Positions 1 through 6,927 of a stretch of 32,041 bases of DNA are shown in pieces. Positions within the stretch are counted from its first letter, which is position 1; each line of letters starts with the position of its first letter. The notes under the pieces were generated by a model. It was not told where the DNA came from. It saw nothing but the letters and a program-made list of their open reading frames with translations, and ran no database searches. This DNA is from an uncultured Thermomicrobiales bacterium (GTDB lineage: Bacteria; Chloroflexota; Chloroflexia; Thermomicrobiales; UBA6265): NCBI GenBank assembly GCA_902806405.1, contig CADCWL010000083.1, forward strand, positions 1 through 32,041, given 5' to 3'. The translations under genes and the position numbers were made by a program.

Positions 1-1
1 C

Positions 2-1096
2 TTGTCCCTCGCCCAGATCGGGTTGGCGGAGGCGTGCTTCCACTTGGCGCCGATCGCGCTGGGGCTGCCATTTGGGTCGCTGGCCGACACGTTCGGCCGG
101 AAGTGGTCGCTGGCCGTTGGGGCGCTGCTGGTGGCGGTCTCGGCAGCGCTGATGCTGGTGGCGCGCTCGGTCTGGCTTGTGCTGCCGGCGATGTTCCTCT
201 CCGGCGCGTCTTTTGCCTTCCGCTCCGGCGCGCAGCAGGCGTTCCTCTACGACGCGCTGGCCGAGCGGGAGACGACGGGAGGCTTTTCCCGCCTGCTGGG
301 CCGGCTGCTGTCGGTTTCCTACGTCGTCATTGCGGCGACCACCTGGCTTGGGGCGGCGCTGACCGGTAAAAGCTTCGCCTGGCCCTACGCCCTGACCGTC
401 GGCGTCGGCTTGGCGGCCGCCTACCTCGCGGCCGGTCTCCACGAGCCGGCCCGAGAGCGAACCGAGCATCATCGGAGCATGCGGCGCACGATCGGCGCGG
501 TGCTGCGGATCGTGGGTGGACGATCGGTTCTGGAGGTCCTGCTCGGCTTCGCCGCCGCGCTCTGGACGCTGTTGACCCTGATCGGGCTCTACGCCCAGGC
601 GGTGCTGGCGGAGCGCGGCCTCGACACCCCAAGGATCGGCTTGGTCATCGGGGCCTCCCTCCTCTGCACCGCGGTCGGCTCCTGGTTCGCTCACCGCCAG
701 ACGGCCCGCGGCGCCTTCCCGCTCTGGACGGTCGCGGCGACGGCGGCGATCGTCGGCGGCGGCCTCGGCCTCGGCGGCGGCGCGCTGGCGCTCGCCGTCG
801 GCGCCTACCTGCTGGCCGAGTTCGTCGCGGGCATCTACGAGCCGCTCCTGGCCGCGCGGGTCAACGCCGACGTCGGGGCGGCCCAGCGGGCAACCATCCT
901 CTCCGTCCAAGGGTTCCTCTGCTCGGTCACGATGATCTGGGCCTTCCCGCTCGTCGGCTGGGTGGCCGGCCGTTTTGGCTGGCTGGCAGCGTACGCGGGG
1001 GCGGGTGGGGTGGTCATCGTGTTGCTTGTCACCTGGTTGCTGACGTCGACCGGCGGCACGAGCGGCGCCGGCACGACCATGGAGCCCGCGTCGTAA
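2..1096 (+). CDS. MFS transporter, 5' end cut by the window
   Basis: This is a Major Facilitator Superfamily permease of unknown substrate, lacking its N-terminus because the window begins inside the gene. The first visible residues look like the end of TM2, followed by the family's loop 2-3 motif A (GSLADTFGRK, about residues 25-34). Nine or ten hydrophobic helices follow, with a charged central loop around residues 150-165 (EPARERTEHHRS) that would separate the two six-helix bundles. About 364 residues are visible against a usual 400-420, so roughly one to two helices are missing. The apparent TTG at base 2 is only the first in-frame triplet, not a believable start. The protein would sit in the cytoplasmic membrane as a proton-driven exporter or importer. 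The family is clear; the substrate cannot be inferred, since the downstream sequence is only gene debris. Confidence 0.85.
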   Translation: MSLAQIGLAEACFHLAPIALGLPFGSLADTFGRKWSLAVGALLVAVSAALMLVARSVWLVLPAMFLSGASFAFRSGAQQAFLYDALAERETTGGFSRLLGRLLSVSYVVIAATTWLGAALTGKSFAWPYALTVGVGLAAAYLAAGLHEPARERTEHHRSMRRTIGAVLRIVGGRSVLEVLLGFAAALWTLLTLIGLYAQAVLAERGLDTPRIGLVIGASLLCTAVGSWFAHRQTARGAFPLWTVAATAAIVGGGLGLGGGALALAVGAYLLAEFVAGIYEPLLAARVNADVGAAQRATILSVQGFLCSVTMIWAFPLVGWVAGRFGWLAAYAGAGGVVIVLLVTWLLTSTGGTSGAGTTMEPAS

Positions 1097-1134
1097 CGCT
1101 CGAACGCCGGCCCGGAGTCCTCCGGCTCCGTCAG

Positions 1135-1537
1135 CAGCCGACCGATCTTCCGAGCGGAGCCTGTCCTCCCGGACTGATCCGCCGCCGACGCCGTGACCTG
1201 TGTTGCCCCTCCGAAGAGCAGGTGCCGCGGTCATGACGTCGTACGAGCCCATCGGCGCGCCGGCCGCTTCGAGTCTGGACCGACCAACGCCGGCCGTCGT
1301 GGCGGCCCACCGTCGAATGGCGAGACAGCAATACCGCCCGTAAGGACCACCTGAAGACGCTCCGTACTCTCCCGGGAACGGTTGCCACAAGGGCGCCGAA
1401 CCACAGCTCGGACCGGGCAATCGACGAGACAGCGATTGGCACGGCGTCATCCAAGGCCGGCCTCAGTCGCTCACGTACCGCTGCCGACTGTGCTCGAGGA
1501 CCGCTACAGCGGCGCTGGTACCGGGCTGATCGGTCAC
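1135..1537 (-). pseudogene. Decayed VapC-type PIN-domain toxin
   Basis: This is a relic of a VapC-type PIN ribonuclease, visible only by joining minus-strand frames. A GTG at 1537 overlaps the stop of the upstream VapB-like frame as GTGA, the usual vapBC coupling. The first frame reads GTSAAVAVLEHS and stops at 1463. A second frame gives AAVRERLRPALDD, then AVSSIARSELWFGALV, the PIN block with its conserved Glu. A third gives SPFDGG. The last gives RLEAAGAPMGSYDVM and ends near RLRSEDR, matching the C-terminal block that carries another acidic active-site residue. The N-terminal catalytic Asp of the DTS/DTN motif reads Gly here. Two to three frameshifts plus this substitution make it a pseudogene. 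Family assignment rests on remembered family patterns and was not searched. Confidence 0.68.
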
Positions 1538-1824
1538 TCGAGCGGCGCGGTGGACGGCGTCATCGGCGGCTGCAGTCGAGCATCCTTCATACACAGCACG
1601 TCAGCGAAACGTTCCAATGCGATGAACCAGGCACCGGCGTCCGTCCCGACCGCTTCAAGCAGGAGTCCTTCCCCGACTTGGTGGATCCGGCCCTGACTGC
1701 CCGGGAGCCGGAATGCGTCTGAAGAGAGCACGATCTGCTCCCATCCCTGTCGAACGACCTCGGCAACCTCGGTCGCTGGCAGAACCCTTTCCTTCCGCTC
1801 CGGTACGGGCGGACAATGCCGCAT
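1534..1824 (-). pseudogene. VapB-like (AbrB/SpoVT fold) antitoxin relic
   Basis: This is a roughly 75-residue antitoxin-like frame just upstream of, and overlapping by four bases, the VapC relic. The C-terminal part reads like VapB antitoxins of the SpoVT/AbrB swapped-hairpin type: AFRLPG, then GRIHQVGEGLLLEAVG, then AWFIALERFADV and a LQPPM tail. The N-terminal DNA-binding signature, normally NGRSQAVRLP, is eroded to QGWEQIVLSS. No good start codon with a ribosome-binding site lies at the expected position near 1785; the frame is open to 1824 only by chance. The frame is therefore uninterrupted but has probably lost DNA binding. A short functional protein cannot be excluded, but its partner toxin is clearly broken. 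Confidence 0.62.
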
Positions 1825-1873
1825 CCCGGCGCGTTCGCATACGGCCGCTCCTGATCGACCAGGTCACCTTCGC

Positions 1874-2415
1874 TCATTGCGCCGCAGCCAACCCCGGTAC
1901 TGCGGAAGCCGTCGCAAGCGCCCGCCCGATCGGGGCGCTGGCAAGCGGCACGTCGTATCCGTCGTTCGCCAGCGGCGCTGCCTCTGCCCGCGCGGCGGCC
2001 GCGGCGGGGGCGAAGAGGTTGGAATCACCGGGCTGGCCGACCAGCACCTGCTCCGCCACCCGCACCCGCCATGGGATGTCGGCGGCGCCGCCCATGACAA
2101 ACCGGGCGTCGGCGATCCGTCCGCCGGCGAGGGAGACCGACGCCGCCAGGGCGACCAGGGCGCACGGTCAGACCTTTCGGCCCAATCCCTTCGGACACGT
2201 CGAGCGCACGCCCGCGGGCTGTGGCGGGACGCGGACGTCCATGATCATCTCGCTGGCAACCAGCAGCGTTTCCGTCCGGCGGTCGTCCGTCGGCGGCGCG
2301 AAGAAGTCGGTCGCGGCGACCGTGTACCCCCCGGTTGCGGCGCGAAGCAGCTCCGAGGCGTCGAGGGCAACGAGCGCGGTCGCCAGACCCAACCGGCCGA
2401 TGGCATCGCCGCGCG
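1874..2415 (-). pseudogene. C-terminal fragment of a molybdopterin-dehydrogenase FAD subunit (XdhB/CoxM-like)
   Basis: This is the remnant of the FAD-binding medium subunit of a xanthine/CO-dehydrogenase-type molybdenum hydroxylase. The first segment (about 2415-2195) reads ATALVALDA, then TVAATDFFAP, then ETLLVASEMIMDVRVP, matching the second half of the FAD-binding domain. Reading then shifts frame near 2165-2195. The second segment runs to the TGA at 1874: CALVALAASVSLAGGRIADA, then FVMGGAADIPWRV, AEQVLVG and ANDGYDVPLA, the CO_deh_flav_C domain. The N-terminal FAD-binding part (about 150 residues) is absent, with unrelated sequence in its place. Neither the molybdopterin large subunit nor the 2Fe-2S subunit is nearby. 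Truncation plus frameshift makes it non-functional. Confidence 0.75.
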
Positions 2416-2584
2416 ATCGTATCCACCTAAGTGGAGTGACCCTGCTAAGGGGCAGTCGCGTCGTGCACCGCCTCCCCCAAGCGGGCGGAACGGTTCCACC
2501 CCTGTCTAGTCCGGGCGACCCTCCGTTACGGGTCGCTCCCACCCTGATCCTCCTAGCCCGTCTGCGCGCATTCAACGATGCTTC
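2416..2584. other. Junction between two gene relics, with a 7-bp-stem hairpin
   Basis: This stretch separates the HTH relic from the truncated FAD-subunit relic and matches neither. It contains a perfect inverted repeat, GCGACCC at 2515-2521 and GGGTCGC at 2530-2536, with an 8-base loop. It could be the scar of a deletion or of a lost mobile element. I see no transposase fragment and no direct repeat that would prove this. Confidence 0.3.
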
Positions 2585-3063
2585 CGACTTCGCCCCGGCC
2601 GGGCAGAGCAGGTACGGCACCGGCGTCGCCGTCGGCGGATTGAGCAGCCGCTCCATGGCCCCTGTCGCCGCGTCGTGATACCGGTCGGAAGCCGGGATAT
2701 CGGTCAGGAGTTTGCCGACCTCGGCGGGGGAGCGCTCCTGGAGGGGCGCGAAGGCGTCCTGCCCGGCTGGCGTCGGGCGGAAGAGGGGCGCCGCCCGCAT
2801 ACCCGAAACGGTCTCCCTGACGAACGTGCGCCACCGGAAGCCGCCGAGGATGCAACTGAGGCAGCCCGGGTCGAGGTCAGGCTCCCGGACCAGTTCGGCT
2901 GCGGGGGTCTCCCGGCTGTTAGCCAGTTCGTCGAGCACGCGCATTCCGGTCAGCCCGAACGACGCTCCAGGTACCCCTCCTGGAGCACGCCGATCCGCCG
3001 CGTGGAGAACCGGTTGAAGCGCCGAACGGCGTGGCCGCGCTGGCGCAGATCGCGGTCGGCCAC
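2585..3063 (-). pseudogene. Decayed MarR-type regulator, probably from a MarR/GNAT fusion
   Basis: This relic of a winged-helix MarR-family regulator matches the N-terminal half of the HTH/GNAT fusion proteins. A GTG at 3063 starts a frame with HAVRRFNRFSTRRIGVLQEG, the typical first helix. Near 2965 the frame shifts by one base, and the reading continues as FGLTGMRVLDELAN, then AAELVREPDLDPGCLS (recognition-helix region), FRPTPAGQDAFAPL and AEVGKLLTDIP. The wing is eroded. After PVPYLLCP, where the acetyltransferase domain should begin, similarity stops. The frameshift and the loss of the catalytic half make it non-functional. The fusion-family assignment is from memory of the family's layout. 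Confidence 0.68.
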
Positions 3064-3282
3064 CCTTGTCCCGGCCGCCGGGCTCTGGTCCAATCGGATG
3101 CCGTCGTCGATCGAACGTGTGCCCCTGTCAACGAATGGCCGGCGCAGGGATGACCCGGCTGACCGAGCCGGGAGGAGATCCGGGTGACACGCCCGGCGGC
3201 GACGCTTCCCGACCACGGCGTCGGCCGAACCGCCGAGCACGCCGTGAGCCGGTTCCGTCCCCTCGCGCTACCGCCCGCCGGC

Positions 3283-4323
3283 TTATCCGTAGGTCAGGTA
3301 GCGCGGGTCGCGATCGGTCGCGTAGGGGAGGAAGCGGACCGTGTTCGCGGCGTAGGCGACCGAGACGTCGAAGGCGACCCAGCCGTCGCGGGAGGCGCCG
3401 GGGTAGTAGGCGCCTGCGGCGTCCGGGTCGGGCGGGGTCAGGGTGAGGAGATCGGGCAGCGGCGCGCCCGCCTCGTCGACCAGGGCGAAGGCGTTCGGCG
3501 GCAGAAAGGCGGGCGCGTCGCCTCCATGGACGTTGGTGATCCGTAGTCGGAGCGCCACCCAGGCGCTGCCGTCGGCGTCGTTGCCCGTCGCGTCGTCGGG
3601 GCCGAGGGCACCGGTCCGGTAGTCGACCAACGCGAAGACCTCGGCCCCGCTTGCCACCTCCAGCAGCTCGACCCGCCAGTCGGCGGTGACGACCGCCGTC
3701 CCGGGCCCGGCGGGTGCGGCCGCGTCGACGCCCGCGTCGTTCGGCTCCGCGCTCACCGCGTCGGGGGCGGGGAGGGCCGCCCCCTCCTCCAGGGCGAAGA
3801 CCCGGTCCGCCCACGCGCCGGGGATAGAGAGGCTGTCGAAGAGGAGGAGCAGCTCCGTCTCGTCGGCCGGGGCGGCGAGGACGATCCACCCGTCCAGGGC
3901 GTCGCCCGGCGCGACGACGCCGGCGAGCGCCGGCTCCGGCGGCGCGGCGCCGGCGAAGCGGCCGACGAGACCGGAGGCGCCGGTCAGGGCGAAGTCGCCG
4001 GGGTCGACCGTCTCCGGCCGGTCCCCCGCGTTGCGGACGCTGACCTCGACGACGACGTAGGCGACGCCGTCGGGCCGAGGTTCATTGGTCGGCGCGGCGG
4101 CGGCAACGGCGGCGGTCGCCTCCTCCCCGACCAGCACCTCGCCGACCCCGATCCGGAGCGGGCCGGCGGCCACCTCCGCACCGAGGGGCACCGGCTCCGA
4201 CCGGGAGTCGCCTGGGGTGTCGGCGGCGAGCACCGGCCCCGGCCACACGCCGGCCAGGAGCGCGACGACGAGGAGCATCGCCGGGGCGGCGGAGAACAAC
4301 GACCTGCCGGCGCGTTCGGGCAT
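3283..4323 (-). CDS. Secreted protein with two tandem Ig-like (DUF4352/telokin-like) domains
   Basis: This 346-residue exported protein of unknown function has an N-terminal signal peptide: basic MPERAGR, a hydrophobic core at about residues 11-30, and a likely signal-peptidase I site after VLAA. Two related beta-rich domains follow. The first (about 45-180) has LRIGVGEVLVG, VAYVVVEVSVRNAG and DALDGWIVLAAP. The second (about 208-346) has WRVELLEVASGAE, AWVALRLRITNV and SRDGWVAFDV. This repeated pattern of strand, 'long-term N-x-G' strand and 'G-W-V-x-F' strand is that of DUF4352/telokin-like lipoprotein domains, but there is no lipobox Cys. It is divergent from the small membrane protein at 4466, with about 140 bases between starts. 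Family level only; the ligand is unknown. Confidence 0.75.
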   Translation of the reverse strand: MPERAGRSLFSAAPAMLLVVALLAGVWPGPVLAADTPGDSRSEPVPLGAEVAAGPLRIGVGEVLVGEEATAAVAAAAPTNEPRPDGVAYVVVEVSVRNAGDRPETVDPGDFALTGASGLVGRFAGAAPPEPALAGVVAPGDALDGWIVLAAPADETELLLLFDSLSIPGAWADRVFALEEGAALPAPDAVSAEPNDAGVDAAAPAGPGTAVVTADWRVELLEVASGAEVFALVDYRTGALGPDDATGNDADGSAWVALRLRITNVHGGDAPAFLPPNAFALVDEAGAPLPDLLTLTPPDPDAAGAYYPGASRDGWVAFDVSVAYAANTVRFLPYATDRDPRYLTYG

Positions 4324-4465
4324 CGCTGAACCGTCTCCGTCGTTCCGGGCATGGCGTCCGACCGGTTGAGGATGACACCATTGTACCGGGTGCCATGGGC
4401 CCGCCGGCGGCGATCGGCGCCGGCGCGGGCCGGGTGACCGCGCCGGCGCAGCGGAGGGGTGGACG

Positions 4466-4963
4466 ATGACGCCGGAGGAGCTGAGTCACCAACTGCGGCG
4501 GGGAACCGGGGAACATCTGCGGCGGCGGCGGGCGGTCGTCGCCTGGTCGCTGCTGGGCGCGACCGCGATGGGGCCGATCGTCCTCTACCAGATGGGCCTC
4601 ATCCGCCATCTGCCGGAGCCGCCGCTGCCGGGCCTGGACGCCGACAAGGTCGACGCTTCCGGGGAGGCCTACGCGCTGCTCCAGACGCCCGACGCGGTGC
4701 TCGGGATCGGCAGCTACGCCCTGACGATGGGCCTTGCGGCGGCGGGGAGCGCGACGCGGGTGACGGAGCGCCCGTGGCTCCCGCTGGCGCTGGCCGGCAA
4801 GGTGGCGATCGACGTCGCCGTTGCCGCCAAGTTAACCGTCGACCAGTGGACCAAGCACCGCGCCTTCTATTTCTGGTGCCTGGTCGGCGCCGGTGCCAGC
4901 TTCGCCAGCGCGCCGCTCGTCGTGCCGGAGGCGCGGGCGGCGCTGCAGGGGATGCGGTCGTAA
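4466..4963 (+). CDS. Small membrane protein of unknown function
   Basis: This 165-residue protein has about four hydrophobic segments (about residues 24-44, 72-92, 104-122 and 132-152). The ATG is preceded by GGAGGGG at a good distance. The pattern DAVLGIGSYAL followed by two more helices loosely recalls the membrane core of vitamin K epoxide reductase relatives, but the CxxC redox centre is absent (one Cys only, in FWCLVG), so I do not assign that function. It stands alone between a divergent secreted-protein gene and the minus-strand receiver protein. It looks like a real gene because of its ribosome-binding site, GC-rich third positions and clean membrane topology. Confidence 0.65.
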   Translation: MTPEELSHQLRRGTGEHLRRRRAVVAWSLLGATAMGPIVLYQMGLIRHLPEPPLPGLDADKVDASGEAYALLQTPDAVLGIGSYALTMGLAAAGSATRVTERPWLPLALAGKVAIDVAVAAKLTVDQWTKHRAFYFWCLVGAGASFASAPLVVPEARAALQGMRS

Positions 4964-5151
4964 GGGGCCATCCCTCGCTTGCGTGTCACTCTGCCGCCGG
5001 CTTTCCCGCACTCGAACCCGGGCGATCGCTCGTTCCTCGGAGGCGGTGCTGAGCCGTCGGTGGAGCTTTGTGGGTTCGGCCCGGGATCTCGGGTGCCTCG
5101 GCATCGGCCCCGTGCTTCGGCCGCCGTGGATGGGTGTGCAGCGCCTCCGTA

Positions 5152-5523
5152 TCAGTCATCCGTCGGCCGGCCGAGCGCCTGATTGATGGTGGTCAGCAGG
5201 TGGTCGATGTCGAACGGCTTAAGGACGACCTTGATGCCCATCTCCGCCAGGTGGCCCTGCATCGCCTCGACCCTGCGCACAGCGCCGGTGCAGAGCACGA
5301 TCGGGGTCTTCGCCGTCTTGCGGTCCATCCTCAGCATCTGGAGCATCGACCAGCCGGAGTCTTCCTCCGCCCACATGTAGTCAAGGCTGATCAGATCGGG
5401 CCCGAGGCGTCTGATCTCCTCCAGATCCTTAAACGAATAGGATTGGGTTGATATCCGGAAGCCCTCCTCCTCCAACAACTCGCGGAAGAGGCTGAGGACG
5501 TCGTTCGAATTGTTGATGGCCAG
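5152..5523 (-). CDS. Receiver-domain (CheY-like) protein with altered acidic pocket; start uncertain
   Basis: This is a stand-alone response-regulator receiver of about 123-127 residues. The phospho-acceptor Asp (DLISLDYMW), the switch Thr (VLCTGAV) and the conserved Lys (VVLKPFD) are present, and the last helix (LLTTINQAL) is typical. The acidic pair after beta-1, normally DD or ED, is Asn-Asn here (ILAINNSND), which should weaken Mg2+ binding and phosphorylation. No ATG, GTG or TTG lies in frame near the domain edge; the nearest candidate is CTG at 5523, and the frame stays open far upstream through non-coding-like sequence. The start may be non-canonical or lost. No DNA-binding output domain and no histidine kinase is adjacent. 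Confidence 0.7.
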   Translation of the reverse strand: MAINNSNDVLSLFRELLEEEGFRISTQSYSFKDLEEIRRLGPDLISLDYMWAEEDSGWSMLQMLRMDRKTAKTPIVLCTGAVRRVEAMQGHLAEMGIKVVLKPFDIDHLLTTINQALGRPTDD

Positions 5524-5682
5524 GATGTGCGGTTGGGCGGCGGACTCGCCTAAGGTAAAGCGGCGCCGGGCTGAACGGTCCGATGAGGCGCAGTCGCTTC
5601 CCGAGGACGGCCACGGAGGGCAGTCCCCGCGGTTGGCGGGGACGTGAACGGCGAATAGGGATCTGTTCGGTCGTCTCGACCG

Positions 5683-6527
5683 TTGGCCGGGAGTATATCC
5701 CGTGCTCCAATGCCCGGGACCGTCCGTTCCCTCCTCCGACTGCGTGCCGAACGACGCCCCGACCCTACCCCGGCGCCGACGCCTTGCGCCGCGCCTCCCC
5801 GCCCCAGCCCACGGCCTCGTCCGCGCTGTCCCGGCGAGATCCTGGGCTGGGTCTACTCCCCGGCGGCCGGGTCCGGCCCGTCCCCGGGCTCTGTCTCCTT
5901 CCACCCCGGCGGCTTCGCGATCGCCACGCTCGGTACCTGCGATTCCTCCGCCCGCACCCTCGCCTCGGAGGCCGAGGCGGCCGTCGTCTCGATCGCCGAC
6001 CGCCAAGCGCTAGAGAATCCGTTTCCGACCGCGGTCGGCGATGCATCCCCAGCGACGCCCGACCTCCTCGAGAACGCCGCCGAGGTGAGCGGCGACCCGG
6101 CTCGGTTCGCATCGCCGGCGAGAGCGCGGGCGGTCCACCAGCCGCTGGTTCACCCGACGACCGGCTTCGCCCCCCAGGGGGAGGCGGCCGAGCCGATTGA
6201 GTAGAACGTGGGCTCCCTGTTCCTCTACTCGGCCCTGCTCGAGTGGTTCGGCGCCTACTCCCTTCGGGACAAGGCGGACGCCACCGACCCGGACGCCTCC
6301 CCGCTGGAGGCCGACGATCTGGGCGGTCTCCCGCCGGCCGACGGCATCGCCGCCGAGAACGACCCCCACCGTATCCAGGGCCGGGTCGATACCGACGCGC
6401 TGGAGGAGGCGGGCATCGAGTACCGGCTCTCCACGGGGTGGCCCACGAATTCTTCGGCATGGTCACCGTTGTCAACGTCGCCAACGATGCGGTCGTCTGC
6501 GTGGCGGAGCGCCTGACGGAGTCGTAG
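5683..6527 (+). pseudogene. Decayed alpha/beta-hydrolase fold-3 esterase (Aes/HSL-like)
   Basis: This is a relic of an acetyl-esterase/hormone-sensitive-lipase type hydrolase. The first frame (from about 5833) reads GEILGWVYSP, SVSFHPGGFAI (oxyanion motif HGGG changed to HPGG), AAVVSIADR and ENPFPTAVGDA, then AAEVSGDPARFA, where the nucleophile motif GDSAGG should follow but is missing. An in-frame TAG lies at 6202-6204. The next segment in the same frame reads ALLEWFGAYSL, ATDPDASPLEADDL and LPPADGIAAENDP, the block carrying the catalytic Asp. Near 6436 the frame shifts and ends with GVAHEFFGMVTVV, containing the catalytic His, and the stop at 6525-6527. An amber stop, a frameshift and a lost nucleophile make this a certain pseudogene if the family call is right, which I consider likely. 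Confidence 0.78.
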
Positions 6528-6927
6528 CAGACAGTGGGCAGGGCGGCCACGCCGGCGGCCTAACGGATTGGCGCTACCAGGGGACCGCCTGCCGTCGCTG
6601 GCGAACGGCCCCACTTGTTCCGCCTTCGTCGGGGCGGCAATCCAACGCGTCGGGGGTGGTCGGACCACGGACGGACACGCGGGTCCGCCCCTACCCGTCG
6701 CGGTCGTCCCCGACGACGGATCTGCTTGGACCCCCACCCGACGGTCCTGAGGGCGGGCACGCGGTTTCGCCCTGTCCCGCACCACACGCCCCGCCTTCGG
6801 CGCGCCGTTCCCGGTATGGACCGTCCATCACCCCGACCGGCCGCCTCGGCCCCACAACGACGTCGGATCGCCCAGCGACACCGCCCGAGACACCCGCGCG
6901 ACCTGGCCCTTTCGGACCGCACCCAGG
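6528..6927. other. 400-base gene-free stretch
   Basis: I see no coding sequence on either strand and no recognisable gene relic. It contains the imperfect hairpin described separately at 6669-6690. It separates the end of the esterase relic from the end of the convergent minus-strand SDR gene. Confidence 0.5.
6669..6690 (-). repeat. Imperfect palindrome resembling a dispersed intergenic repeat
   Basis: GGACGGAC (6669-6676) pairs with GTCCGCCC (6683-6690) with one mismatch around a 6-base loop. On the minus strand it reads as GTAGGGGCGGACCCGCGTGT followed by CC. This recalls the short GGGGCGGAC...GTCCGCC repeats scattered between genes in some Chloroflexota and cyanobacteria. Only one copy is visible in this window, so the repeat status is an inference. 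Confidence 0.35.

Noticed and set aside
4466..4963. Vitamin K epoxide reductase assignment for the small membrane protein
   Set aside because: The helix pattern is only loosely similar and the CxxC redox motif is absent.
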